Assembly (NCBI RefSeq): GCF_023715605.1
Contig: NZ_JAMBOL010000003.1
Span: 62,001 to 126,000 of the forward strand
Direction of reading: 5' to 3'
DNA from: Halalkalibacter oceani
GTDB lineage: Bacteria; Bacillota; Bacilli; Bacillales; Bacillaceae_D
DNA length: 64,000 bases
Shown here piece after piece: positions 53,806 through 62,764 of this stretch. The notes beneath the pieces were generated by a model that saw only the letters and a program-made list of their open reading frames with translations, was not told the DNA's origin and did not search any database. The number at the start of each line of letters is the position of its first letter. Position 1 is the first letter of the stretch. The translations under genes and the position numbers were made by a program.

Positions 53806-54708
53806 TTAAATCAGTTGGTCGATTTGCCCGATTAATTTGACAATCTCCGGCTTGCTCACTTGCCCGTCAGCTCCGACCCGTTCGCCCTTATGGTAGAGGT
53901 CATCTGTAATCAGTGAGGAAAAAATGATGACAGGAATGTCCTTTAGGCTTTCATCCTCTTTTATTTTTCGAGTAAGATGATGACCGTCCATTTTCGGCAT
54001 TTCCAAGTCGGTAATGATCAGCTGCACTTCATTGTGGACATCACCCGTCGATTTCAAGTATTCAAGGTACTCCCATGCTTCCTTACCATTTTGAAAAAAT
54101 GTCACTTGGTCGTAGCCAGCTTCTGCAAGTGTGTCGTGCAACAGCTTCTGCAGCATCGCTGAATCTTCAGCGGCGACAATTTTTTTATGACGTCTTTCGC
54201 GCTTGCCTAATGTTTTCACCTGGGAAACATTAATTCCCTTGTCCGGATTAATGTCGACGACGACCTTTTCAAAATCAAGCAGTAAAATCATCTGGTCGTC
54301 CAGCTTGACCACCCCTGTGGCTGCACTTTCAAGATTTTGCGATAAATCGGTCGGCTTTTCAATCTGCTCCCATGACAGGCGATGGATACGTGAGACGCTC
54401 TGTACTCTGAAGGCCACCTTTAATTGATTTAGTTCGGAGATGATCAGCTTGTCTTCCTCGGGATGCTCCGACGGGGGAAACCCGAGCACTGTCGTCAGAT
54501 TCACAACGGTCAGCACTTCATCACGCAAACGCACAATTCCTTCAATATGCGGATGACTGTTTGGCATCGAAGTGACCGGTGGCGCTTTAATAATTTCGCG
54601 CACCTTCATCACATTAATCCCAAATACTCCTGTGCCGACTTGAAAGACGATTACCTCCAGTTCATTTGTTCCACTTTCTAATAAAATCTCTTTATTCTGT
54701 TGAATCAC
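53806..54708 (-). CDS. cheV: Chemotaxis coupling protein CheV
   Basis: A 300-residue protein with an N-terminal CheW-like domain (FGINVMKVREI, HIEGIVRLRDEVLTVVNL) and a C-terminal receiver domain whose phosphoacceptor Asp lies in IITDLEMPKMDG. It links chemoreceptors to CheA and helps adaptation. It is encoded alone. Confidence 0.93.
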   Translation of the reverse strand: MIQQNKEILLESGTNELEVIVFQVGTGVFGINVMKVREIIKAPPVTSMPNSHPHIEGIVRLRDEVLTVVNLTTVLGFPPSEHPEEDKLIISELNQLKVAFRVQSVSRIHRLSWEQIEKPTDLSQNLESAATGVVKLDDQMILLLDFEKVVVDINPDKGINVSQVKTLGKRERRHKKIVAAEDSAMLQKLLHDTLAEAGYDQVTFFQNGKEAWEYLEYLKSTGDVHNEVQLIITDLEMPKMDGHHLTRKIKEDESLKDIPVIIFSSLITDDLYHKGERVGADGQVSKPEIVKLIGQIDQLI

Positions 54709-54742
54709 CGCAAATCCTCCCCTTGTTTTTACGTCGCGACAG

Positions 54743-55990
54743 CTAGATTAACAAATTAAACAGGCTGGCATCCTTATTGATTTCCTGATAATCAAAGCCT
54801 TTTTTCTGTAAACGTTTGATCAGCGGCTCATAGTCCTTATGGCATTTCAATTCAATTCCGATCAGGACGGGTCCATTTGATTTATTGTTTTTCTTCGTAT
54901 ACTCAAATCTTGTAATATCGTCATCCGGTCCGAGCACATCGGTGATAAACTCCCTTAATGCTCCGGCCCGCTGTGGAAATTGAACGATGAAATAGTATTG
55001 AAGTCCTTCGTAAATTAAGGAACGTTCTCTCATTTCCTGCATTCTCCCAATGTCGTTATTCCCCCCGCTTACTACACATACGACAGTCTTGCCTTTTATT
55101 TCTTCCTTATAAAAGTCGAGCGCCGTAATCGACATCGCGCCGGCCGGCTCGGCGACAATCGCGTTTTGATTATACAGCTCTAAAATCGTCGTGCAAATTT
55201 TGCCTTCTGGTACGAGCACAATATCGTCCAGGATGTTTTTGCAAATTTCGAACGGCAGCTCCCCTACTTTTTTGACCGCCGCCCCATCGACAAATTTGTC
55301 GATCTTCTCAAGCTCGACTACCTTTCCCTGTTTCAGCGATTCCTTCATTGACGGTGCCCCGCTCGGCTCACAGCCAATCACCTTCGTCCGCGGGCTGATG
55401 CTTTTGATATATGTACCGACTCCACTAATTAAGCCGCCGCCGCCAATTGAAGAAAATAAATAGTCGATATTCTCATCAATATCGTTCATAATTTCCATTC
55501 CGACCGTCCCTTGTCCGGCGACGATTTTCTCCTGGTCAAATGGATGGATGAACGCCATCTGATGCTCCGTGCAGTATGCCATTGCTTCGTTAAAGGAATC
55601 ATCAAACGTATCTCCGGTTAAAATAACCTCAACGTACTCTTTTCCGAAAAACTTCACTTGATCGACTTTTTGGCGCGGAGTCGTTGATGGCATAAAAATC
55701 TTTCCGTTAATGCGGAGCGTCTGGCAGGAATACGCGACACCCTGTGCATGATTTCCCGCACTGGCGCAGACGACGCCATTATTCAGTTCTTCAACGGATA
55801 AGCTCGAAATTTGGTAAAAGGCTCCACGAATCTTAAAGGAGCGTACGACCTGGAGGTCCTCTCTTTTCAAATAAACCTGACAATCATAACGTTCTGACAG
55901 CACTTGATTCTTTTGAAGTGGCGTATGCGTTACGACGTCTTTTAAGCGTTGATTCGCAATAATGATATCTTCAATATGTACAGTTCCCAT
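54743..55990 (-). CDS. ilvA: Threonine ammonia-lyase, biosynthetic type
   Basis: A 415-residue PLP enzyme that turns threonine into 2-oxobutyrate for isoleucine synthesis. PLP Lys in RSFKIRGA; ASAGNHAQGVA and GGGGLISG bind the substrate and phosphate. A C-terminal ACT-like domain with HLxF-type features (IVQFPQRAGALREF) points to feedback control by isoleucine. The gene stands alone, away from other ilv genes. Confidence 0.92.
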   Translation of the reverse strand: MGTVHIEDIIIANQRLKDVVTHTPLQKNQVLSERYDCQVYLKREDLQVVRSFKIRGAFYQISSLSVEELNNGVVCASAGNHAQGVAYSCQTLRINGKIFMPSTTPRQKVDQVKFFGKEYVEVILTGDTFDDSFNEAMAYCTEHQMAFIHPFDQEKIVAGQGTVGMEIMNDIDENIDYLFSSIGGGGLISGVGTYIKSISPRTKVIGCEPSGAPSMKESLKQGKVVELEKIDKFVDGAAVKKVGELPFEICKNILDDIVLVPEGKICTTILELYNQNAIVAEPAGAMSITALDFYKEEIKGKTVVCVVSGGNNDIGRMQEMRERSLIYEGLQYYFIVQFPQRAGALREFITDVLGPDDDITRFEYTKKNNKSNGPVLIGIELKCHKDYEPLIKRLQKKGFDYQEINKDASLFNLLI

Positions 55991-56265
55991 CGTCTTGTCC
56001 TTTCATTTCAAACTGAATCTTACAATAACTTCGACTACTTGCATAGTACATTCATCTTATCATAACGCCTATCGTTTGCGAACCCCCAGAGCTTCGAGAG
56101 ATGATCTAGCATTCGAGCTTGAGACAACGCGCAAAGGTTTGCGAAACAGTCTGCATACCGCCTGTGACTAGAATATCGAACAAAGCACTAACGTAGCGGA
56201 TGAAAGAAACTGTATTCTTTTTGATTCGCTCACAGATTAGCCATATTTTATCGCGCTGATTTAGG
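55991..56265. other. Intergenic region without a gene
   Basis: Upstream spacer of ilvA. No supported frame; a short minus-strand open frame here lacks a ribosome site. An ilvA promoter is expected but not clear. Confidence 0.45.
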
Positions 56266-56294
56266 TTGATTATTTGTTTTTCGCTCCCTATAAT
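56266..56294 (+). promoter_or_regulatory. Sigma-A promoter of a small membrane protein gene
   Basis: TTGATT (56266-56271), 17-base spacer, TATAAT (56289-56294), about 80 bp before the start at 56378. Confidence 0.7.
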
Positions 56295-56377
56295 AAAAGG
56301 GATAGTCAATGGGATCATCTGACAGTCATTGAGGTTTTAAAGGAAAAGATACATATGTGAAAAGAGGAGGGTTGATC

Positions 56378-56581
56378 TTGGGTAAAGTGATTTCATTTTT
56401 CGGAGCTTGTCTCGTTGCTTTCCTAGTTCCGCTTCAGGTTCTGGCTGCGGCCGCCGAAGAAAGCGGTGCTGAGGAAGTGGCCCACGCAGAGCCGTCCGGG
56501 ATGCTCGTAACAATTTTAGCTGTTCTGTCCTTTGCGACGATTATTTTTATGACGTTTTTAGCTTTTCGCGATAATGGATAA
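56378..56581 (+). CDS. Small membrane protein, 67 residues
   Basis: TTG start with AGGAGGG six bases upstream. An N-terminal hydrophobic signal-like segment ends in LAAAA, then an acidic/Ala stretch and a second hydrophobic helix (LVTILAVLSFATIIFMTFLAF). If the first segment is cleaved, the product is a single-pass membrane peptide. Own promoter and terminator; not recognised. Confidence 0.65.
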   Translation: MGKVISFFGACLVAFLVPLQVLAAAAEESGAEEVAHAEPSGMLVTILAVLSFATIIFMTFLAFRDNG

Positions 56582-56583
56582 GT

Positions 56584-56611
56584 AAAAAAGCAGCGCTTCC
56601 GCTGCTTTTTT
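56584..56611. terminator. Intrinsic terminator
   Basis: AAAAAAGCAGC (56584-56594) and complement with T6 (56601-56611), usable from both sides. Confidence 0.88.
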
Positions 56612-56630
56612 GCTGCCTTTTCCTATTCGT

Positions 56631-57017
56631 TCATTTGCCTGCTGCTGTTGAAATCGCGTCGAGCAGCTGATTGAGGACGTACTCGACAGATTTAAAGGTT
56701 TCCATTTGTCTTTTTAAGCTTGTCTGTTTGTAAAACGATTTGATCGCGACGATTTCGAGATTTTCCGCTGTCTGCTGAAGCTGACTCGGATGCAGATGCA
56801 GCGGTCTTTCCTTCTGGACAAAGGCGGTTGCCGCGGGCAGCCACTGCTCCCTGACCGCCGCCACGCGATCGGCAAATGGCTTCACCTTGCCGAAAAAGTC
56901 CGGTTCATAGCTGTCATGCCGGCGAACGACGTCGAGGTAGTAATCTTCTGCTTCTTTATTAAGAGCGAGTAAATCGCTTGTATATTGCTGTAATTGAGAA
57001 CGTATTTCCCTGCTCAT
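56631..57017 (-). CDS. yppE: YppE-family protein (DUF1798)
   Basis: A 128-residue helical bundle protein. LLALNKEAEDYY and the following helices match YppE of B. subtilis. GGAGGTG lies before the ATG at 57017. Function unknown; its place beside sspM, yppC, recU and ponA agrees with the B. subtilis neighbourhood. Confidence 0.75.
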   Translation of the reverse strand: MSREIRSQLQQYTSDLLALNKEAEDYYLDVVRRHDSYEPDFFGKVKPFADRVAAVREQWLPAATAFVQKERPLHLHPSQLQQTAENLEIVAIKSFYKQTSLKRQMETFKSVEYVLNQLLDAISTAAGK

Positions 57018-57091
57018 AGCCAGCACCTCCGTTCTCAATCTTACCAAATGGCTGTCATGCTTCAAAGTCCTTTGTCCTCTTCATCAGAGAA

Positions 57092-57634
57092 TTAGAAAGA
57101 AAACAGCTGCATCAACGTCCGCCGTTTCTTTTTGATTTCGTCACCGGCAACTAACGGCAGCTCTCTCTCATGGCCGTGCTGCGGATAGTCAATTTTCTGT
57201 TCCATTTGCGCCAGCCGTTTCTCCAATCCTTTAATGAGCTTCATCATTTCCTCCAGCTCCGACCGATGCTTCAACAGTTGATAGCTGACAACTTCATCGG
57301 CTTTTTTACTAAGCCGATATTCGAGCTCCTGGACTTTTTTCATCACTTCTTGCAGCTTTTTTTCATATAGCTCTGTATCAATCGTCTGCTGCAGCTTTGC
57401 CGGTCTTTCGCCTTTCATTCCCGGGAATTGCTCCAATGTAATCTCTCTCATCCGTTTTCCGAGAGCGAGCTCCTGTTGAATATGCTGCAAAATCTCTACA
57501 TGTTCCGCCGTGAACAGATAATGCCCATGTTCGTTCGTTTCGCATTCTAAGCCGAAATATTTTACCCAGCGCTGGACCGTCGTCGGGTTCACACCTAATT
57601 GATCCGATACTTCCTTCGTTTTAAATGTTCTCAT
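57092..57634 (-). CDS. racA: Chromosome-anchoring protein RacA
   Basis: A 180-residue protein: N-terminal MerR-like helix-turn-helix (KTKEVSDQLGVNPTTVQRWVKYFGL, read in parts), a central coiled coil (about 85-150) and a basic C-terminus ending RRTLMQLFSF that would contact DivIVA and the membrane. RacA anchors the origin region at the cell poles when sporulation starts. A good site (AAAGGAGGG) is in front. Confidence 0.88.
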   Translation of the reverse strand: MRTFKTKEVSDQLGVNPTTVQRWVKYFGLECETNEHGHYLFTAEHVEILQHIQQELALGKRMREITLEQFPGMKGERPAKLQQTIDTELYEKKLQEVMKKVQELEYRLSKKADEVVSYQLLKHRSELEEMMKLIKGLEKRLAQMEQKIDYPQHGHERELPLVAGDEIKKKRRTLMQLFSF

Positions 57635-57786
57635 TGTCGGTCCCTCCTTTTAAATAATAAGCTTGAGGGTAGTTTCTCGCCGCCTCCTGCGAATTCCTTT
57701 GCGCCTGACAAAAGTAGAATGGATTCGGCAAACAAAGTGCTCATTCCGTAAGAAACGGAACAGAAGGCGGAATTTTGACTGAACAT

Positions 57787-57815
57787 GCATGGAAATGCAA
57801 TGATCCGACAAACTA
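57787..57815 (+). promoter_or_regulatory. Candidate sigma-G promoter of sspM
   Basis: GCATG (57787-57791), 17-base spacer, CAAACTA (57809-57815): one mismatch from CATnnTA. Spore-protein genes are normally read by sigma-G in the forespore. Confidence 0.5.
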
Positions 57816-57835
57816 TTCATAAGGAGGGACGTATG

Positions 57836-57955
57836 ATGACAAATAAACGCACAAAAAGCGACAAGCAAAAGAATGAACGGGAACAAACAGCCAAAGGGCT
57901 CAATTCGTATACCGGCGATAAAAAGCTCGGTGGACCAAACCGCCCTGCTGAATGA
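57836..57955 (+). CDS. sspM: Small acid-soluble spore protein SspM
   Basis: A 39-residue basic peptide, too short for most ORF filters. Its ending DKKLGGPNRPAE is almost the same as that of SspM from B. subtilis, a minor forespore protein; the first half is Lys/Gln/Glu-rich as expected. AAGGAGGG lies upstream; an ATG three bases earlier is an equal choice. The stop codon is followed at once by a terminator hairpin. Confidence 0.85.
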   Translation: MTNKRTKSDKQKNEREQTAKGLNSYTGDKKLGGPNRPAE

Positions 57956-57956
57956 C

Positions 57957-57991
57957 TTGGACCAAAAGGCTGTTTTTACCCTTTGGTCCAG
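57957..57991 (+). terminator. Terminator of sspM, GGCTGG-type hairpin
   Basis: Arms TTGGACCAAAAGG (from 57957) and complement to 57991, starting 2 bases after the sspM stop. Confidence 0.8.
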
Positions 57992-57996
57992 TCTCT

Positions 57997-58200
57997 AAGC
58001 AATGAGCGGAACCGCCACGATCTTTTAAAGAGGCTGTGGCAAAAGGTTGTTTTTTTACCTTTTTGTCACAGCCTTTAAGCAATGAGTGGAACCGCCACGA
58101 TCTTTTTAAAGCCCGTTGTGAGTGGGTTTCTCACAACGGGCTTGTGGCGTGTGAAGCCATTGCCATGTCTCAAGCTCTTGTGGCGAATGAAGCCATTGCT
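57997..58200. repeat. Composite intergenic repeat cluster
   Basis: A 34-base unit containing AATGAG(C/T)GGAACCGCCACG occurs at 57997-58030 and 58077-58111. Between the copies is a GGCTG-type hairpin (58031-58074). Then comes a perfect 12-bp-arm hairpin with loop TGGGTTT (58111-58141) and two copies of a 24-base unit, CTTGTGGCG..TGAAGCCATTG (58141-58164 and 58177-58200). A related arrangement is found at 63417-63540. No reading frame is present. Confidence 0.8.
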
Positions 58201-58223
58201 ACTCCATGCTAACTAGTTTTGCC

Positions 58224-59192
58224 TCAACCCCGAAGCAGCTGTTTCACCTTCATCAGAAGATAAAGCTCACCCATCTTCATTTGCAGCCAGTTGGTTCGTT
58301 CAACTGGCTCTATTTTTTCTTCCTCGGCAAAGAGCGCCATGACATTCTCGTCTGTCCGTAAATACCAGTCCTTTCGATTCGACCAGTGATGGGCGACGAG
58401 AGGTACCGTCCCACGGAGCGCCGGACTGGTGTTGGAAAACGACCAATCCATATATTGACTATAATCGTGGCGCGAGCCGGTCGGCGGTGTATCGCGCAAA
58501 AACTGAATAATCTCAGCATGAATTTGCTGATGAAATAACAGCTTTGCCAGCTGCTTTCCAAGCCAGATACGCTTGTGGACATCGCGAAAATCGCGCGTAT
58601 ATAAGCCGTAGAGATTGCCGCTCTTCGTTGGAAAGAGGACGTAGCTGAAATGAGCATGCTCTTCAGCAGCATATAGCGCGGTGGCAAATACCCGGTTTTG
58701 ATAAGGCGGCTTCCGCAGCACCGGCTCTTCAATGACAAATTGTTCATTAATAATCAGCGCCGTGCAAAGCCGTTGCTCATCGCGCTTCTCCCAAAATCGT
58801 CTCCACTCGTTCTGCATGAATTGGCTCGCCCCTAACGCCGCAAGCAAGGAATAATCAGGGCGCCTTTTTTTCTTTGCCCGCTCATACCAGAGCAGCTGCG
58901 GATAGGCATCGGCAAAAATCGTCCAATTCGCCCGCTCATACGTTGAAAATAGTAGATTCCTCTCCTCTGTGCTAATGAGAACGTGAAACCATTTGCTCCA
59001 AAGATCCGTCATATTCCAGCCGGCGTTACGGGAAACGAGTCCGGCGAGCAGCGCCCACTTTATTTCCGGGTGCTTCATGTAAAACTGCTCATATAGTACG
59101 GTACGTGAAATATTATCGAGATTACCTCGTGCTGCGCGCTTTTTTATCGTATGTATTACATGTTTTTTCATGATTTTCAGCCTTTCTTTCAT
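58224..59192 (-). CDS. yppC: YppC-family protein (DUF2515)
   Basis: A 322-residue, helix-rich, basic cytoplasmic protein. WALLAGLVSRNAGWNMTDLWSKW-type sequence near residue 47 (read in parts) and its position divergent to recU identify it as the YppC/DUF2515 family. An internal ATG six codons downstream with AAAGG is an alternative start. Function unknown. Confidence 0.8.
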   Translation of the reverse strand: MKERLKIMKKHVIHTIKKRAARGNLDNISRTVLYEQFYMKHPEIKWALLAGLVSRNAGWNMTDLWSKWFHVLISTEERNLLFSTYERANWTIFADAYPQLLWYERAKKKRRPDYSLLAALGASQFMQNEWRRFWEKRDEQRLCTALIINEQFVIEEPVLRKPPYQNRVFATALYAAEEHAHFSYVLFPTKSGNLYGLYTRDFRDVHKRIWLGKQLAKLLFHQQIHAEIIQFLRDTPPTGSRHDYSQYMDWSFSNTSPALRGTVPLVAHHWSNRKDWYLRTDENVMALFAEEEKIEPVERTNWLQMKMGELYLLMKVKQLLRG

Positions 59193-59318
59193 CGTATCCC
59201 CAAAAAATGACCTACCTTTTCCGGGGCCATTTATGGTAAGATTATGTGATGGAATCTACCTTATTTTGATCTCTATCTTTGATTCCATGCATTGTTTTAG
59301 AAAGGTTTGTGAGCGGTT

Positions 59319-59927
59319 ATGGCGATTCATTACCCAAACGGCAGGCGCTTTGAAGCAAATACGCCCCCTGCAAAAAAAGCGGGCTCAAGCGCAACGAATA
59401 TGTACAGCAATCGTGGAATGACGCTGGAAGAAGACTTAAACGTAACGAACCAGTACTATTTAGAGCATCAGCTCGCCGTCATTCATAAGAAGCCGACTCC
59501 TGTGCAAATAGTCGACGTCGACTATCCGCGGCGCAGCGCTGCCGTCATTAAAGAAGCCTATTTCAAACAGGCCTCCACGACGGACTATAACGGTGTTTTT
59601 AAAGGGCGCTATATTGATTTCGAAGCGAAGGAAACGAAGAATAAAACCTCCTTTCCGCTAAAGAATTTTCATCAGCATCAAATTGAACATATGCGCCAGG
59701 TCATCGGCCAGGGCGGGATTGCGTTTGTTATTCTTCGCTTTACGGTAACAGATGAAATCTATTTACTGGATGCCAGCCACCTCCTTTCTTTTTACGACAG
59801 ACAGGAGCAAACCCGAAAATCCATCCGAAAGTCGGATATTGAACAGTTAGGGTATTCGATTAAAATAGGATATCATCCACGAATTGATTACTTGAAAGTA
59901 GTCGAATCGGTCTACTTCAAAAAGTAG
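59319..59927 (+). CDS. recU: Holliday junction resolvase RecU
   Basis: A 202-residue endonuclease that cuts recombination junctions. The catalytic core D-x-E-x-K is in [10 protein letters not shown], and [10 protein letters not shown] near the N-terminus and [13 protein letters not shown] follow the family. It joins directly to ponA, as in B. subtilis. Confidence 0.95.
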   Translation: MAIHYPNGRRFEANTPPAKKAGSSATNMYSNRGMTLEEDLNVTNQYYLEHQLAVIHKKPTPVQIVDVDYPRRSAAVIKEAYFKQASTTDYNGVFKGRYIDFEAKETKNKTSFPLKNFHQHQIEHMRQVIGQGGIAFVILRFTVTDEIYLLDASHLLSFYDRQEQTRKSIRKSDIEQLGYSIKIGYHPRIDYLKVVESVYFKK

Positions 59928-59953
59928 TGGATGCAGAAAGGGAGAGACACACG

Positions 59954-62593
59954 ATGTCAAAAGAAATAAAAACAAGACAAGGGCGTCGTCAAGCACGTCA
60001 ATCAATGAAAAAGGGGAAAAAGACGTCAACGAAAGGCCTTTGGAAAAAAATATTCTTATTCATTGTCACGCTTGGTATCATCACAGCCATCGCCGGCGGA
60101 ATTACCGTTTTCGCGATGATTCAAGGAGCACCGGCGCTCGATGAAGACAAGCTGACTTTATCGCAGGCAGCGCAAATGTTTGACCAGAATGATGAGCTTG
60201 TCTCACAGCTCGACTCAAGTGAACGGCGGGTCAATGTCAGCATTCAGGATATCCCGCAAATCGTCGAGGATGCGTTTCTTTCCGTCGAGGACATTCGCTT
60301 CCGCGAGCACTTCGGGGTCGACATCCGCCGCTTGTTTGGTGCAGTCGCCGCCAATATAACCGAGGGATTTGGAGCTGAAGGAGCGAGTACGATTACCCAG
60401 CAGCTCGTCAAAAACCTTTTTCTGAACGAGGAGAAACGTTTAACGAGAAAGATTCAGGAGCAATATTTAGCGATCAAACTGGAGCAGCGCTATTCAAAGG
60501 ACCAGATTCTTGAAATGTACTTGAATCAAATTTATTTAGGCTCCGGCGTGTACGGCGTGGAACTCGCCTCGCAAACGTACTTTAATAAATCAGTCGGCGA
60601 ATTGTCGCTCGCTGATGCCGCGTTGCTCGCCGGGATTCCGCGGCGCCCGAGCTTTTATGATCCGACGAAAAATCCGGAAGCCGCCGAGAGCAGACGTAAC
60701 CTCGTCCTCTCTTTAATGGAGCAGCACGGAAAAATTACGAGTGAAGAGGCCGAAGCGGCCAAAGCGATTCCATTGGAGGATCAGCTTCACTTAACAGAGC
60801 GCGAATCTTACCCGTATGAAGCCTTTTATAATCAAGTGCTAGCAGAGCTTGAAGAGATGGAAGGCATTACTGTTAATGATTTGTACAATGCCGGACTAAA
60901 GGTGTATACAACGCTTGATGTTCATGCACAGGAGCATGTGGAAACCGTCCTGCAAACGGATCAGTACATTACGAGCTTTCCTGATAATGAAGACTTTCAG
61001 GCCGGTATTACGCTGCTTGATACAAAAACCGGTCAGATCAAGGCGATCGGAAGCGGCTTGCAGGATACTGATGTCCAGCGTGGGTTTAACTATGCGACCG
61101 ATATTCGTAAACAACCTGGTTCAACGATCAAACCGATTTTGGATTACGGACCGGCAATTGAGTATTTGCAATGGTCAACCGGCCACGTCTTAGTCGACGA
61201 ACCTCATGAATACAGTGTCGGTGTACCGATTCGCAACTTTGACCGTTCCTACGACGGCGCCCTTTCCATGCGGCGGGCCTTAGCCCGCTCGCGAAATGTT
61301 CCGGCAATTAAAGCATTGCAGGAAGTTGGCGTTGACCGTGCCGAAGAATTCGCCAAAGGTCTCGGTGTTCCGATTGAATACGATGATGGTGAGATGCCCG
61401 AAGCATTTGGACTTGGAGGTTTCCGCGATGGGATTTCCACCCTCCATCTCGCCGGCGCTTACGCCGCTTTTGGCAATAACGGAACGTACACAAAACCATA
61501 TACAGTCCGGAAAATCGTCTTTCCTGACGGACGGGAAATCAATATGGCGCCTGAATCACAAAAAGCAATGAGCGACTACACCGCCTATATGATTACCGAT
61601 ATGCTAAAAACAGCCGTAACGGACGGAACCGGAACGACAGCAAACATTCCGGGCTTACCGATGGCTGGAAAAACGGGGACAACGAATTTTGATGAAGATA
61701 CCCGTCGGACCCACGGGATCCCGGAAAATGAAGTGCCGGACATTTGGTTTGCCGGCTATACAACGAATTATACGGCTGCCGTCTGGACCGGCTTCAGCCG
61801 CAATGGCCCGAACAATTACCTTAGACGCGGGGAAGAGCGCCTGCTTGCGCAACGGATTTTTAAAGCGGTCATGCAGGAAGTTTCGGCTAATAAACAAACA
61901 GAGGATTTCACGATGCCGAATTCCGTTGTCCGCGTCGGTGTCGAGCGTTCAACCGGCTTACTGCCTAGTCCGTATACACCGCAAAGTGAAATTGTTTATG
62001 AATTGTTTGTCCGTGGTAACGAGCCGACCCGTGTCTCCGAAGAGTTCATGGAGCTTGCTGCCCCGTCGGGTATGATGGCCAGCTATGAAGCGGACGCCGA
62101 TCAAATTATCGTCAGCTGGGATTATCCAAGTGATCTCGCAGATGAAGTGACGTTCGAGCTTCAAGTGTCCATTGATGGCAATAGCCCGCAATTACTCGAT
62201 CGAATGAAAGACATGCAATTTATTTTTAACTCACCTGAGCACGGCTCGACGTATGAATTTACGGTTCGCGCGATTTCAGATGAAAATCCAAATGTCCAAA
62301 GTGATTCCGCTTCAGCCCGTGTCGTCATTGAAGATGCCATTGATGAGGATGAAGAAGAGATTCCGGACCCGCTTGACGAACTGGATCCCGATGGCAATCA
62401 GCCGGGAGAGGATGAAGAAACCCCTCCAGAAGAAAACGGCAATAATGGCAACAACGGGAATGGGAACGGCGGTCCCGGAAACGGCAATAACAACGGGAAT
62501 GGCAACAATCCGGATGACAACAACAACGGAGATGCAGAACAGCCTCCTGGTCCAGAAACCGATGAAGGAGCTGACGAAGGAAGCGAAACGTAG
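59954..62593 (+). CDS. ponA: Penicillin-binding protein 1 (class A)
   Basis: An 879-residue bifunctional wall synthase: cytoplasmic basic tail, one membrane helix (about 32-54), glycosyltransferase domain (SVEDIRFREHFGVD, STITQQLVKNLFL), transpeptidase with GSTIKPI, SRN and KTGTTNFD, then an FN3-like domain (about 700-795) and a tail of Asp/Glu followed by Asn/Gly repeats. The ATG at 59954 has AAAGGGAGAG upstream; the frame is open back to the recU stop. Low-complexity tail is probably a flexible wall-spanning or disordered part. Confidence 0.94.
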   Translation: MSKEIKTRQGRRQARQSMKKGKKTSTKGLWKKIFLFIVTLGIITAIAGGITVFAMIQGAPALDEDKLTLSQAAQMFDQNDELVSQLDSSERRVNVSIQDIPQIVEDAFLSVEDIRFREHFGVDIRRLFGAVAANITEGFGAEGASTITQQLVKNLFLNEEKRLTRKIQEQYLAIKLEQRYSKDQILEMYLNQIYLGSGVYGVELASQTYFNKSVGELSLADAALLAGIPRRPSFYDPTKNPEAAESRRNLVLSLMEQHGKITSEEAEAAKAIPLEDQLHLTERESYPYEAFYNQVLAELEEMEGITVNDLYNAGLKVYTTLDVHAQEHVETVLQTDQYITSFPDNEDFQAGITLLDTKTGQIKAIGSGLQDTDVQRGFNYATDIRKQPGSTIKPILDYGPAIEYLQWSTGHVLVDEPHEYSVGVPIRNFDRSYDGALSMRRALARSRNVPAIKALQEVGVDRAEEFAKGLGVPIEYDDGEMPEAFGLGGFRDGISTLHLAGAYAAFGNNGTYTKPYTVRKIVFPDGREINMAPESQKAMSDYTAYMITDMLKTAVTDGTGTTANIPGLPMAGKTGTTNFDEDTRRTHGIPENEVPDIWFAGYTTNYTAAVWTGFSRNGPNNYLRRGEERLLAQRIFKAVMQEVSANKQTEDFTMPNSVVRVGVERSTGLLPSPYTPQSEIVYELFVRGNEPTRVSEEFMELAAPSGMMASYEADADQIIVSWDYPSDLADEVTFELQVSIDGNSPQLLDRMKDMQFIFNSPEHGSTYEFTVRAISDENPNVQSDSASARVVIEDAIDEDEEEIPDPLDELDPDGNQPGEDEETPPEENGNNGNNGNGNGGPGNGNNNGNGNNPDDNNNGDAEQPPGPETDEGADEGSET

Positions 62594-62631
62594 AGAGACG
62601 CTGGGCCAAACGGCTTAGCGTAGATGCGTAA

Positions 62632-62673
62632 AGGCTTGGAGAAAAGGTAAAGAACACCCTTTTCTTCAAGCCT
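62632..62673 (+). terminator. Terminator of recU-ponA, GGCTTGG-type hairpin
   Basis: Arms AGGCTTGGAGAAAAGG (62632-62647) and near-complement ending at 62673, followed by TTCTTTATTTTG. Confidence 0.82.
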
Positions 62674-62764
62674 TCTTTATTTTGTTTACAGGAAGCTGAA
62701 AATCAATTACAGTTATTAAAGAGTGATTATATCTATAATTAATCAGAAAGGAGTTAGTCGTAAA

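Noticed and set aside
55991-56356. T-box leader for ilvA
   Set aside because: No T-box sequence, specifier stem or antiterminator could be found on the minus strand.
57997-58200. CRISPR array
   Set aside because: Only two copies of each unit, with spacers that are themselves hairpins; no cas genes in the window.
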